DNA of 64,000 nt from Sipunculus nudus (taxonomy: Eukaryota; Annelida; Sipuncula; Golfingiida; Sipunculidae). The translations under genes were made by a program, and so were the position numbers. Below, one piece after another: positions 37,905-49,690 of this stretch. The stretch lies in assembly GCA_026874595.1 (NCBI GenBank), contig CM049322.1, positions 38,543,340 through 38,607,339 of the forward strand. The letters run 5' to 3'. How positions within the stretch are numbered: position 1 is the first letter of the stretch; the number at the start of each line of letters is the position of its first letter. The notes under the pieces were generated by a model. The model had not been told where the DNA came from. It did not search any database and saw only the letters and a program-made list of their open reading frames with translations.

Positions 37905-38055
37905 ACCATTCGAGTCCGAGTACAAGCCCGAGTCCCAGCAACTCGAGTCCAAGTCCGAGTCCGAGTCGGGGCCACTCGAGTCCTTGAGGTTTGAGTTCAA
38001 GTCAGCCTTCTTCGAATCTGAGTCATTAGGAACCCGAGTCTAAGTCCGACTCCAA
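37905..38055. repeat. Degenerate (GAGTCC)n-type hexamer repeat
   Basis: CGAGTC, AAGTCC and GAGTCC recur at multiples near six bases across about 150 bases. The minus-strand Thr/Arg frame at 37736-37975 is its artefact. Confidence 0.75.
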
Positions 38056-38350
38056 TTTACATAGCAATTTCAGATTATCATTTATATTATAAAGTTACTT
38101 CAAACATGTTTTTATAATGGTTTATAATGGCTAATTACATTTATCTCACTATGCAGAGCTTGGTGTATATGTATATAATATCCTAATATCCTGAAGTTAG
38201 TTCACTTAATACGTATAATACATGTCAAATTCAGCTGAGCGTCATGGCCCATGGGCCACTTGATTTCCTTTTGAAAGCCCTGGGTTGTCAACATGTACTT
38301 GTACCTTTACTTGTGATCGAATACACACAATTGACTGCGATGTTAAATGA
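38056..38350. other. Short intergenic stretch
   Basis: Nothing recognised. Confidence 0.4.
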
Positions 38351-38440
38351 AAAGAAGCGAATGATACTACGCAAGTACAAAACCGAAATAGAATTTTGCA
38401 GATGTACATACTATATAACGTTAAAAAATCACATGAGACA
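38351..38440 (+). repeat. Partial SINE family B, 3' end
   Basis: AATGATACTACGCAAGTACA, ACCGAAATAGAATTTTGCAG and ATGTACATA..AACGTTAA match the 3' end of 16787-17189. Confidence 0.5.
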
Positions 38441-39720
38441 GCATTTAAAACCTTAGGCGCATACCTCTAAAAAATAAAAAGTATTTAATAGAATTTAAAA
38501 AAAGTAAAACATCTAATATGAAAAAAAGTTTAGTTAAAAAAATCGTTTAGCAATAAATTATTACGCTTTATTTTTAAAACATAATTCTTGCTTGTATATT
38601 ATGAAATCACTTAAGGTACATATTCAGAGAAATATTTATATTATTAATTGAGTTCAGTTTAAAAATTCAGTTCCTCTAGATAAAGGTATCATAATTACTT
38701 AGTGTATACATACCTATACCAGTGCATGCAAATAAGTCATCAGAATAAAAGTTGATTTTAATAAGTATAGATTATATATACAGCTTTCTATTATATCCAT
38801 GTTGTGTAACTTATGTTACTAATAAGCTATTACTCCAAACCCCCGTGCGATGGCGTCCCATGTTTAATTAAAGATAAATTGATCAGTCATGCAAGGATTT
38901 CTTATTTGTAACGTTAGCAGTCTTACAAGTGCATTTGCCATCAGGGCATAATATCCATGTGGTATTAACAGGACTTAGATAAAGGCGAGCCCGCCATGCA
39001 TAACCAGGTGCGAGATGAGCTTATTAAAGGACTGGCAGGGGATTATGGTTTTGATAAGTCATCTGAGATGGCTTTCCCTGCATCATTAGATGTATTATCT
39101 ATCTTTCTGTTGCATCATACAATGGATGTCATGCAACCGACATGACCTTAAGTGGAACAGACAATCACCTAAAGACGCGCTCACTCCTATTATACGCCGA
39201 TTTTAATATTGCAAAACGGCATATCTCATATAAGTGTTCAATACTTTCGATGATTTTAATCAAAGTGTTCTTCCTTTTTTGAAGTACTCATATGGCAGGT
39301 TAGGTTAAAATTCGTCAGCTGCGTTTTATAATAAGCTATGACAGTAAAGTTCAAGTCTTTACAGGATTTTAGATTCTGTTTCCATTTCATCCACTCGTTT
39401 TATTTTGCAACAAAGGGTCTCTCTGACGACAGGATTAAAATTCATCTTGCGTCGGCATTTGCACGTTGTTCTTTTTTTCTCCAAAGTAATCCGTGACCTA
39501 TCGCATATTCCAAGGGCAGCTTGCTTTGGTGAAACTTATTTAAAAACCTAACCTAAGTTGATACTAGGTTCGACCAATGCAATCCCGTTAGAGTGGTTTG
39601 TCTGATTGGCGGTGAAATATTTTTTCAATAATTTTTAAATTTTTAATCTTTCTAGTGGAATGCACAGGCATTGCTCGCACACACATCTATCAGGACGTTT
39701 GTACTCTACTTCTTTAAGGG
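38441..39720. other. Intergenic, nothing recognised
   Basis: AT-rich, no coding or repeat signal. Confidence 0.45.

Positions 39721-39723
<3 letters not shown>

Positions 39724-39798
<75 letters not shown>
39724..39798. repeat. (TA)n microsatellite
   Basis: About 75 bases of TA. Confidence 0.95.
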
Positions 39799-39801
<3 letters not shown>

Positions 39802-40645
39802 TATCTTTGTGTTTTTATAATATATATACGTGTGTATGTGTGTGTTTTTTATAATATATATAAATATTTATATTTATTATTAATATTTTCATTATAAATT
39901 TAAATAAATACTTGAATTCGTTGCATGTTCAGTTAAATATGCATTTATTTTCCAAATAATGTAAGATGGATGATTCACCCACCATTTTATCACCGTGTAC
40001 CACCTGTTAACGTGTAGTGTTACATTACGTTTCCAAAAGTGGAGAACGGTCACACACAGAAAACCCGGAACCATATGGGTTTGGAAATATTATCATCGGG
40101 TTACAAGAAAACATGTGCCAGCTTTATTTTACCTTTAAATGCTCCTAAAATGATAATACGAGTATACCTGTAAAAGTTATGTGCAGTATCACGTTGAATG
40201 GGGGTGTATGTAACTGTATTACTTGTAAAACACAAACATACATAAATGTAAAAACATAGAAAATGCATTTTATGAAACATGAACATTTTATGAAACTATA
40301 TCAGCTCATATAGACATATATACTGAAAACTCGCTTTGTTAAATGGCTAAAATGTTGAATACGATTGAGTGGATATGACAATTGATCATCCGGGGGGAAA
40401 AATGCCAGCTCAATTCCTCAAAGAAACTTAAAAAGTCAGAGGTTTGGTAAACAATACGATCATCTTGATTAAATATCTGGTTTCCACTGTTGATCAATAA
40501 AATGATGTTTATATTGACTTAAGTTTACATTTGCGGTTGAATCTATGAAGCATAATTAAGGAAATTAATTGTAAAGGCTGTGTTTCTACCCAGTGCCTAA
40601 ATACAAAAAAAAAAACTAGAAACCCCTGTTGTTATATTCACTTAA
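39799..40645. other. Intergenic, nothing recognised
   Basis: Short frames without domains. Confidence 0.45.
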
Positions 40646-40872
40646 TCGGCCCATATTCCCAGGTTCATTTGTGCATAAGGAACTGTACATTTCTGGATGT
40701 TTCTTGATGACGCTTCCAAACCAAATCTTATCCATTCTTCAGTGACCCATTTCCGAAATTTCCTGGAAATTTCGTAATATTCCGTACATGGTTGCGTGAG
40801 ATATGATGTGAACAAACGCACAAACACACATACGAACGGGGGTGAACGCATACCCTTATGGCGGAGGCAAAT
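40646..40872 (+). repeat. CA-rich interspersed repeat, family A, copy 4 (most complete)
   Basis: TCGGCCCATATTCCCAGGTT, TTTCTTGATGACGCTTCC, CCCATTTCCGAAATTTCCTG, GGTTGCGTGAGATATGATG, a CACAAACACACA block, GTGAACGCATACCCTTATGG, and the end CGGAGGCAAAT. The 69-aa minus-strand frame is the reverse read of this repeat. Confidence 0.85.
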
Positions 40873-42648
40873 ATAAAAAGCATTCCTGATTTGGTTTGGC
40901 TGTCGGGAGAAATACCTTATTAATCATTGATTGGTTGATAGATTACCAATAAAAATGCTGACATTGATTACATAGAAATTGTATCTTTGTCTCCAAGTGA
41001 CCTTATTTATAGAAAAATGCGCAGTTTGACCCTCACATCTCAGTCAAATGAACCAATTTGCGAGAAGAGTATCCGACAGATTCAATGCATATTAAGTCTA
41101 TTATTTCATGTTATGCTGACTTAAAATACGCCGAATCATTTTTACCCACACCGTGAATGTTTTCACTCTGTCTATTGGTTTGATCGTTGGTTCGTTTGTC
41201 CGTAAGAAGGATTATGCAAAATAAATTCATGAACCTATATCCACCAGTGAACGGATTCGGATAAAAGGGACAAAATCCCACAAAGTTGTTTTGCTTTGAT
41301 TGAGGTACGCTCTCTATTTTTGGTCAGAGCTATCGATAATCCGAGGTTCACCGACATTGAACGATATCATGAAGGTGCAAGCCGTACTCGTTGTAGTCTC
41401 CATGAAACGTGGCTGCAAAAAAATAATATATAACAATATATTTTGCCAGCAATCCAAACCTCCATTTAGGTTACTTCATAGTCGGAAGGTCGCTTTAAGT
41501 GCAAAAGCAAGTATGGTGAAAATATATGTAAAAGCTAAAAGCTACGTTTTTCATATGTTTATACCGTGTCTGTTTTATTTAAGATAAATTATTTAAAAGG
41601 AAATCCATAAACTTTAACGCAACGTCTATCCTATGGTTCAAAGAAAAATTTCTATATACCGTTTTGTCGTTTCCTGTTCAGTATTAACCCAAAATCGCCT
41701 ATGGCGAAAATGGTTCCTTAATGGTTTACCATATACCATCTAAATGTGAACACTATGAATTTCCATCCACCAAACACCTTTGAATACCAAACCTTAATGT
41801 GTTTACTGTCTGTAGTATTTATAATGTATAATGCTTCCCTATACCTTGAAGCAATTCAATGCAATAAACTAAAATCTCAGAAAAAAAAAATTCTTTAATA
41901 GTTTACCTAAAGAAGGCATGCTGAGACAATAATAACATAACCATTGAGGTTTCTCGGAAAACTGTTTTAAAAGACAACTTTGGCCGGCTGTGTATTGAAT
42001 GAAGATGTAAAAAAACATGATAATATGAGGTAAACTGTTATTTAGCCTTCTTTCTTAGTAAAAAGGTTTTCCGTTACACAAGCTCAGGAGTAGTGCAAAA
42101 TTCAACGATATGATTACAAAGTTGTCGCCGAGCACGGCTAGTTTAATAGACTCTTTTGTGACAACAGTATTGATATTTAATTAATAATGGACCACCAAAC
42201 AATGGACTCTTTGCCCTTTCCAGTGATGCCTGATGCTAATGTCTAGATGTGAACTTGAATATTGACAACAATATCTATATTTGCTACTCATTCTCATGCA
42301 ACCTTAAAATAAATGTAGGCGTCGTCTCCAAACACCCTTTGAAACAACACACCATTCCAAGTGATTACATGGAAACACAGTTCTCTTGTCTTTCACTTCA
42401 AACAGAGCCACGTATTTACTTGGGGAAATAGGGACTTGAAATACAAGGTCTAGCGGTGAGAACAAAGTGCATACAATAGAAGACAAGGTCGATTTTTTCC
42501 TCCCTGTGAGAGGTGAATCTGCTTTTGGTTCTTCCCTTGAAAACTCCTTCAATCCCCATTGGTTACCCACGCGGTTCAAAGCAAGTTTGGAAAATTTCTA
42601 TACAGGATATTGAGTATTATAAATAAGATATGTATCTAAACATCTTGG

Positions 42649-42650
<2 letters not shown>
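40873..42650. other. Intergenic, nothing recognised
   Basis: Frames of 60-95 aa without domains on both strands. Confidence 0.45.

Positions 42651-42724
<74 letters not shown>
42651..42724. repeat. (TA)n then (GA)n microsatellite
   Basis: About 48 bases of TA followed by about 24 of GA. Confidence 0.95.
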
Positions 42725-43164
42725 CCAGTCAGTTCATCGCAACCTTTAGGTGTCGTAAGCATTGCACGACATTCGTCAGCTGACCGAGTTGTTTTGGTTG
42801 GTGTCTGTTCGAGGGTGCCGTGACGTGTGCACGAGAACTGCAAACAGAGACATTAATATATTAAGAGCGGGTTTTTAAGAATAGCTTGGTCTATGGTATT
42901 AAAGGGAAAGAGTATGCTTTGCCTAATGAGTGAGGACAAATGTCTCAAGATTTTAAAATGTTATTATTCTAGTGTTCAGTCAATACATACAAGGGGCTAT
43001 GAACATTCAAGAACTTAACCGGTCGTTATGACATTGTCGTTAGGACGTTGGTTCTAAGTTCTATTGCGGTCTCAAAATTCTGCCGTTGCGTCGCTGGCAT
43101 TGGTTGACCTTCTGTTCTTAAGTTCAACGGTTTTACAACAAGCTTAAACCATATTTACTGGACG
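42725..43164. other. Intergenic, nothing recognised
   Basis: No exon or promoter signal was identified between the microsatellite and the SINE. Confidence 0.4.
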
Positions 43165-43375
43165 TCAAGGGCTAACGAATCGGCTCTCTCCGCTGGCCAC
43201 CAGGGTTCGATCCCCGGCGTGGCTAATATAGTGGGTTGTAGTGGCTAAGGTTCCAAGGCAGGTAGTTTTTCAAGGATCCCCTGCTTCCTTCACCGCTAGA
43301 TACTAATTAAGAGTGTCCAATATTAGTTGTAATAACTATTTATACATTCTATGTAAAATAAACAAAGTTTAAAGT
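43165..43375 (+). repeat. tRNA-headed SINE, family C
   Basis: GGCTCTCTCCGCTGGCCACC and AGGGTTCGATCCCCGGCGTG (a perfect B box), then GTGGGTTGTAGTGGC and CTTCACCGCTAGATACTA. It ends CTATGTAAAATAAACAAAGT. It lies 57 bases upstream of the candidate exon acceptor at 43431. Confidence 0.75.
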
Positions 43376-43431
43376 ACTCTTTGTTTTCATAAATCAACGT
43401 ATTTTTAATATGTGTTTTATTTTGCTTTCAG

Positions 43432-44031
43432 GAATCTTGACCGTGGAGTATATCGCCTGTACCACAGAGGACTCAACTTTTACCAAATTAAGAGGTTATA
43501 CGAAGACGGTGTGTCAGGTTGAACTGCGTACCATTGAAAGAGCACAACGCATTTATGAAAACCGTAACATGATTTCTGAAGAATAACGGCCTTAACGATA
43601 ACTTCAAAATTGAATTGTTGATAAACTCAGAACAGACATGTATTGTGACTCATTTTCAAGGCAGTACACAGGGCCACGTGATTGTCTTGAAAGGAAGAGC
43701 TCTAGCCTGAGAGCTTGAAATCTGAACACCTACTTGAGTCACTTCTTGAAACTGTGGAGTACTTGTCTAATAGCGACAGGAAAAATTTTATGTTTAACTG
43801 AATTACGACATCAATTTTGAAAGAATGATGGATTGTGCCGACAACGAATCAAAGTGAACTCTATCAATCATCGGATGAAAGCACTTTGAGCCTCGTTTTA
43901 AAAATCAATATACCTGTCACAGTTGCTTGTCTGAAGCCATAACGATTGCTGTTGCATCAGCATAGTACTACAGGGACCAGTAATCCGATATTACAACGAA
44001 AACTCTACAATGGTATGGATCTTTTACATTG
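43432..44031 (+). other. Candidate 5' untranslated exon of the receptor gene
   Basis: A long pyrimidine-rich stretch ending TTTGCTTTCAG at 43431 makes a good splice acceptor. Exactly 600 nt later ATTG|GTAAGA at 44032 is a near-consensus donor. All three frames contain stops; the longest opens from the acceptor for 50 codons to TAA at 43584-43586. It therefore reads best as an untranslated exon. It lies about 2 kb upstream of the receptor on the same strand. The splice signals are seen directly; the link to the receptor is inference. It could also be the last coding exon of an unseen gene or a chance pairing of signals. Confidence 0.35.
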
Positions 44032-45947
44032 GTAAGAATTATACGAATTACGCCGGTTTAATATAGAAATCGTAAACCAACAGAGGAAATTTGAATCGAT
44101 TTCTTTAACGGTCTCCCTGTTGAAGACTGTGTGTCATTGAAGGAGAAGAAAAAAAGCGCCTTAGTCGGCTGCCTGAGAACACTCAAGTTTATTTTGAAAG
44201 CGCTTCGGTGTTTTATTTATGTCAGTGAATTATTTGACTCGTGATAATACACTGTTAAAACATTCCGCCTAATCAAGCACGAGCATGTCACGTGTCAACT
44301 GGAGTTTCCGTCACCGGGAGTAGAAAAGGACTTTTTTGTGACACAAGTGACACTCGCCGAACGATCAGAAGATTCTATAATGAATTGCACCTTTGCTAAA
44401 TAGACACCCTCACTCCAAAAGAACAACTAAAATTGAGACGTTTGCATTTTGAATAAAACAAACGTATTTCATGGTCATTTCCATATATGATAATGGGAAC
44501 TGACGCTCAAAGTTTGTATGATTAACCAAGTATACATATCAATGATTGACAGATTACAATATTGTACGTATAGAATAAGCTTACGATCTCTAAAATATCG
44601 TGGATTTGTAGGCTGAACATATACGTGTCAATGGTGAACGTACACGAACGTAGACACGCATAATATAAGTGACCAAAACGTGTGCACCTGTTCACTGGAG
44701 AAATGTGCACGCAACACTTGGAAAAACATGCTACCCCATGTGGAGAAGTGTTTATTAGGAGATGAAGAATTTATATGAACGCATGTTTTGATGTCGGACA
44801 TATGAGTATATTTTGTCCTGTGTATATCTAGTGATAAACTTTCATGGACACGCATTTATTGAACAATGAAAGTATGTGAGCCTATATATTTATAGTGACG
44901 AAACAAAAAAATTGATGTTATAAAAATGACAAGAATATAATATCCTGGAATATAGAAGACACTGATTTCAGAAATTGAATGTTTTTCTGCAGTCGCTAAT
45001 TCTGCAACCTGGAAAAGTTAGATTTGTGATCCGGTCTTTACGGACGAAGGAGATACCCGCGCCGTGTTATAAACATTGTCCAGCTAATTAGCAGAGGGCA
45101 AGCAAGAAACACCTTATTAACACCATTCGCTTGTTCATATTGACGTTTACACAACCTCAAAGTACGGTAGCACAGGGTACAGAATTGCCTGTCAAATGTG
45201 ATTTAAACATCTCTTCACGATATGAGCAGTTTCTGTGTGGTTAAGTCTGTGTCAAATACAGATTTTCACGTAGTGATACCCCGAGAATCCCTGATTCAGC
45301 GTAGTCAATGATTAATTATATTGGCGAAGGTAATATTGAGTCATCTATCTCTGCGCTCAGTGAGTTGTAATTCCTGCCCAGGTCGGAAGGCAGATGTTCT
45401 GTGTCACGCAGACCGTTTGTTTATGACATTTACACTTATTGCTTTCTGGTGTATGTAGGCTGGATATTCCAGAATTCTAATAAGCCAGTCTTTTATGTGG
45501 AGCAAATTTGCGTTTGGCTAAATCTAATAATTTATTGAGCAATCAACTTATAGTACCTTTATTATCGAACGCAACTAATATCTGCTGATTATTTATAACC
45601 AAATTGCTTTGGGTTCAATTGTAAAACAAATATAATAAAACTCATGCATTTCTAAAATTTAAAGATTAAACGAAGCAGCCTGCCTGTAAGTGACATTACA
45701 ATATCATTGAATCCTGTAAAGACGAATCTATTGGACATTTATCGAACAACTATTTCCTAAACCATTTGACTGGAAGTAGTATGTTGCAGCTACAAAAACC
45801 TGTAATTCCATAAAGTTGGTTGGGGTTGGTTTAACGTGCTTGAAGACGCTGGACCACGGAAAAACTTCTGTGATATTATAGCGAGAATTCAACATCGAGT
45901 TCATTGTGTATTTTAGAAATTTGGGTAGAATTTTGACTTTTGCGCAG
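44032..45947 (+). other. Candidate intron of the receptor gene
   Basis: Bounded by the GTAAGA donor and the GCGCAG acceptor described above. It contains no recognised repeat family and no coding signal. Confidence 0.3.
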
Positions 45948-46052
45948 GAGTGACCATTTAGCACGGAGACCAAGTGTTATATAATGTATATATTCGGTAG
46001 GAATTAGTATGTGTCAAAAAGAAATTTGACGGACTTTATTTATTATAATAAA
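45948..46052 (+). other. Candidate 5' UTR part of the receptor coding exon
   Basis: TTTTGACTTTTGCGCAG ends at 45947 and is a plausible 3' splice site. It would join to the donor at 44032, removing a 1.9-kb intron (44032-45947). The segment to the ATG holds an in-frame TAG at 46005-46007, so no longer N-terminus is encoded in this exon. An out-of-frame ATG at 46009 opens a short upstream reading frame of six codons before a stop. The acceptor choice is uncertain; another T-rich candidate ends at about 45460. Confidence 0.3.
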
Positions 46053-47267
46053 ATGGCATACGTCATGGTAATGCATAATTTAAGCCAATGGCAGGGCGTG
46101 GAATTATCTTCTTCGGTGCAGTCTAGCCCTAGCCCAGAGATGACAAACAGGACAGAGCCACCACAGGTTTTTCATTTGAATATGCATATGACCCCGTACA
46201 CGGTGCCCATATATGGATATGTATCTCCGATTTTAGTACTTTTCACGATAGTGACCAATTTATTGGTGTGTATCGTGCTGTTGAAGAAGAACATGCGAAG
46301 TCCGACAAACGCGCTGCTAGTTGGACTGGCCTTGTCGGATATGTTCACGGGAATACTACCAGAGCCGTGTTTTATATACTTCAACACGCTGGGACACTAT
46401 AAAGAATACGTCCCGTATTCATGGTGCCACCCGTATCAACTTCTCACACAGAACTTACCCACGGTGTTCCACACGGCGAGCATCTGGTTGACAGTGGCTC
46501 TAGCGTTTCAGCGGTACATTTATGTGTGCCACCCAATCAGGGCCAAGCGCTGGTGTACAATACCTATAGTCATCAAGGGATCCGTCATAGTATATATAAT
46601 CTCTATAATATCCCATCTGTTCCTGTTTCTCCACTTTCACTACGTCCCGGTGACCGTTCCTTCGCTGCTGAACCCAAACAACACTGTACTCGCCTGCGAT
46701 ATGCAGTTAGTTCCCGTCGTAAAGGAGTACCAAGATTACTTCTTTAATATATACTTTTGGTACCGTGTTATTTTCATACATTTTGCTCCATGTGCCTCCC
46801 TAGTTGTACTGAACGCCATCTTGGTGCGCGCCATGCGCGCCGCCCAGCGGAGACGACGCGCACTACTGAAGCAGAACCGAAAAACGGAAAGCAAACGGAT
46901 TTATGACGCGAACTGTACTACGCTAATGCTGGTCGCCGTTGTCGGCGTGTTCCTATTGGTTGAAATGCCGCTAGGTGTCAATTTTATTTTGGTAATAATA
47001 AATAACACATTTCAGATAGCTGTTATGAGCGGGGATGCACAAAATACTGCCACTCTCTTTACTAACTTGTTTATACTACTAAGCTATCCGATCAACTTCT
47101 TCATTTACTGCGGAATGAGTCGCCAGTTCCGGGAGACATTCAAGCGCTTGTTCGTGCCAGGGTCTGGTCCAGAAGATCGCGAACATTCACAATACATGTC
47201 TTTGGCAACCGCAAATGGCGGAAAGACCCTGGACACCCATGATACCCAAGACACACACGGGATGTAA
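46053..47267 (+). CDS. Sex peptide receptor / myoinhibitory peptide receptor-like class A GPCR
   Basis: A complete 404-aa seven-helix receptor in one uninterrupted exon. Numbering from the chosen ATG: the N-terminus has sequons at N9 and N32. TM1 is about 55-77 (N69 in TNLLV), TM2 about 85-107 (LALSD, D96), TM3 about 134-157 with QRY at 153-155 in place of DRY. C125 and C215 are the expected TM3-ECL2 disulfide pair, and N209 is a sequon in ECL2. TM4 is about 170-193 and TM5 about 234-259. A strongly basic third loop (QRRRRALLKQNRK) follows. TM6 (about 288-316) ends VEMP rather than CWxP, and TM7 carries YPINFFIYC in place of NPxxY. Helix 8 is CGMSRQFRETFK, a hallmark of the SPR/MIP receptor family as I know it, as are RYIYVCHP and NCTTLMLV. 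Known members are plasma-membrane peptide receptors that usually couple to Gi/o; the ligand here (a W-amide MIP-like peptide) is inference. The frame opens at GTG 46011, but ATG 46053 has A at -3 and G at +4 and follows an in-frame TAG at 46005. The coding exon is visibly more GC-rich than its surroundings. Confidence 0.9.
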   Translation: MAYVMVMHNLSQWQGVELSSSVQSSPSPEMTNRTEPPQVFHLNMHMTPYTVPIYGYVSPILVLFTIVTNLLVCIVLLKKNMRSPTNALLVGLALSDMFTGILPEPCFIYFNTLGHYKEYVPYSWCHPYQLLTQNLPTVFHTASIWLTVALAFQRYIYVCHPIRAKRWCTIPIVIKGSVIVYIISIISHLFLFLHFHYVPVTVPSLLNPNNTVLACDMQLVPVVKEYQDYFFNIYFWYRVIFIHFAPCASLVVLNAILVRAMRAAQRRRRALLKQNRKTESKRIYDANCTTLMLVAVVGVFLLVEMPLGVNFILVIINNTFQIAVMSGDAQNTATLFTNLFILLSYPINFFIYCGMSRQFRETFKRLFVPGSGPEDREHSQYMSLATANGGKTLDTHDTQDTHGM

Positions 47268-48270
47268 CTCCGCACCCAGGACGCAGTATACATAGTCTCG
47301 ATAGAATAAGTTGTATATTTTTCTTCAACACATGGTTCCACCAGTTCTTGCATATATGAACAAACGTGAGTTACATATAGAATGAACCTCTTCTTAATTA
47401 CCGGCGCTTCTCTATCACAGGCAAAAAAGCAACATTTCAGCGAGTAGTTTAAGCTATCATTTGCTATCAGTTGATATATGTTCGTGTGCAACAAATTTGC
47501 CGATGTGTGGAATGAAAAACCGAACGCGCAGAACGGACTATTGAATCAATTAGTGTCATATATTTGAAAAGCTTCGCAGTCATTGATTCTTGAATATTTT
47601 CCTGTCGTGGCAATGTAAGACATATGCGCATAAAAAATTGCGATCTTATACATTTGAGCCATATCCTTGACAGGAACCTTAAATAACGGAAAGTTGAAAT
47701 TTAATGGAAGTTGATGAAACAAGAATAATTGGAGACCAGACCGAGACTTTTTCCCTAAGCATTGATGCCTAGAAGTTATATATTTGATATTATAATTGTA
47801 ATGTACAGGTAAAACAATACATAATGATGTTGAAATGTGATGTTTTCCACGACGTGCAATGATGTTGAAGCGCGCACAATAAGTGATGATATAGAAATTA
47901 GAACCCTCCCCAGACATTTTGAACCAGTGAAGCCAAACCAACAGGGGATGATGTTACAATGTGAGGTCTCAACATTAGTGATGCTCTGATGATATGACGT
48001 TGAAATGTGAGGTCTTGCAGACGGCTGATGATGTAACAAAATATGAGACCACGGTAAATGCTTTTATTTAAAGCATGAAGCATGCAACAGACGATTTTGT
48101 GGACATGAGAAGTCATGAAATTGGGCGAGCTTAAGGACGCAATTCCTCCTTGCATTATGTTCATGAAAAGGTAGGACGCCTGAATTCTGCGTTGGAAATG
48201 CTAATTCTTGAGAAAATGAAAATTTCGCCAGAAGTTGATAGATCAATAAATTTCCCGCAATACATGATGC
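47268..48270 (+). other. Probable 3' UTR of the receptor gene with AATAAA at 48245
   Basis: The first AATAAA after the receptor stop is at 48245-48250, followed within about 60 bases by GT-rich sequence (AAGGTTTGTTTCC), as expected of a poly(A) site. Within it, 47815-48045 holds three or four degenerate units built on GATGATGTTGAAATGTGA(G/T)G, a decayed minisatellite. Reading frames on the minus strand here (47105-48246) have no recognisable domains and are treated as chance. Confidence 0.3.
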
Positions 48271-49439
48271 CGAGGAAAAATTAATGTATCTGAGACAAGG
48301 TTTGTTTCCTGGAAATGCAAATTGTTAACAAGGGTTGTAGCGGGAGAATAGTGATCATTTCAAGCTGCTGACACTCGCTTGCGAAGGAGTTTACTTTTTC
48401 ATGCACAATGTTGCCGGAAACCCAATGAAAAAATATTATGATTACAAACTATGGGGCGATGCTTCTGTCATGCAGTTGTGACGTTTGGCAACCGCTTTCT
48501 AACCGCCAGCTCCGGTTGTTGACCGTAAAAAAGATGTAAATTACGAAGTCGCACTTCAAGGGAAGGTTAGACAGACGCTGGTGGAAAATTAGATGGCATG
48601 GCGTAAATGTTTGCTTTCTCTTGACGAAGATAGCACCACAGTTACTTAAACTGAAAGCATAGGGGCTCCTAAAAACCGTTTAACTGTGGAAAATAGAAAT
48701 CAGAATTCGAATATTTTCTTGAATATGTGTTTTTCATGTAATGATTGAGAATGTCACTGGCTGCTACAAACCACCTGCTTGTCTCTGGGGCTAAACAAGG
48801 AATTATCAAATAAAATAGCGTCAGGAAAAAAGTCCATGTTTAGCGGAAAGTATGAAGGATTACGTACTTAGAGACATTCAGCTATATCCCGCCAAATTCT
48901 GCACGCCTGTTCCTTAAGATTATTGCTGTGGGACATAAACTGGCAAACGAGCTACTCTCCATAAAAATAATTACTGGATGTGCTGCCTATTCTTCGCTAC
49001 ATTTCGGCGAAAAAAAAAATCACAAAAAAAAGAGTAGTCAGTTGTGTCACACTATATGCACGAAGTAAAATGGAGTTAAAACGATGTTTAATCATGTTTT
49101 AAAATAATGTTGTGTTGCACGACAAATAATGAAAACGGAAGTGAGGCCATCGTGTGCTGAAATGGCGAGAACTCAAGTTCAAGACGCTGGTTAAGTAAAA
49201 CCCTCAAACTATTTTACTCTTTATTTCTTGTAAATTAGAATGATATTTTTAACGGAACTCTTATTCTTCATTAAAAAAATTACATTCTTTTATATTCTTT
49301 GACTCCACGGTTTTATGTATTTTTAAAAAAATTCAATTTTGCAACCGAAATATTTGCTAAAATTTCTCTTAGCCTATCCAGGAGACATTAAAATCAGCTT
49401 TCGCCAGTATTTGATGCATGTACAAATCGTTTAGTAATT
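48271..49439. other. Intergenic, nothing recognised
   Basis: No coding or repeat signal. Confidence 0.45.
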
Positions 49440-49690
49440 TTAATTTAAAACTCAAGTGCAAGACAGGGCTAATGATACAAAGATTACCTGATAATAACCT
49501 AGCACTTGTAAATAGCGGTTGCTTGTTGTTATTTGGTATCACGGCTGTATACTACCGCGTGGGTATTAAAGCTGAAAAAAAAAGAAATGCCGTATTCCTT
49601 GTTTGTTTTTCTCTAAAAAAATGCATGAAACTATGGGCAGCCATACACTTTTAGTGCGTCACTTAATAAATCCCTTACTTCCTTTTTAGG
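49440..49690 (+). repeat. Interspersed repeat, family F, copy 1
   Basis: AAAACTCAAGTGCAAGACAG, GGCTAATGATACAAAGATTA, TTATTTGGTATC, TGTACTACCGC-like, CTTGTTTGTTTTTCTCT, AATGCATGAA and TTAGTGCGTCACTTAATAAA are all shared in order with 50735-51090. Confidence 0.8.

Noticed and set aside
37736-37975. Thr/Arg-rich minus-strand frame
   Set aside because: Product of the degenerate GAGTCC hexamer repeat.
40642-40851. 69-aa minus-strand frame with relatives at 17867-18106 and 14253-14483
   Set aside because: The shared peptide is the reverse read of the family A repeat; the copies are not under visible coding constraint.
46011-46052. Receptor N-terminal extension MSKRNLTDF from GTG 46011
   Set aside because: GTG is not a normal start in a eukaryotic nuclear gene, and a good ATG follows 14 codons later.
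47105-47494. 129-aa minus-strand frame overlapping the receptor 3' end
   Set aside because: Antisense shadow of the receptor coding region; no domain.
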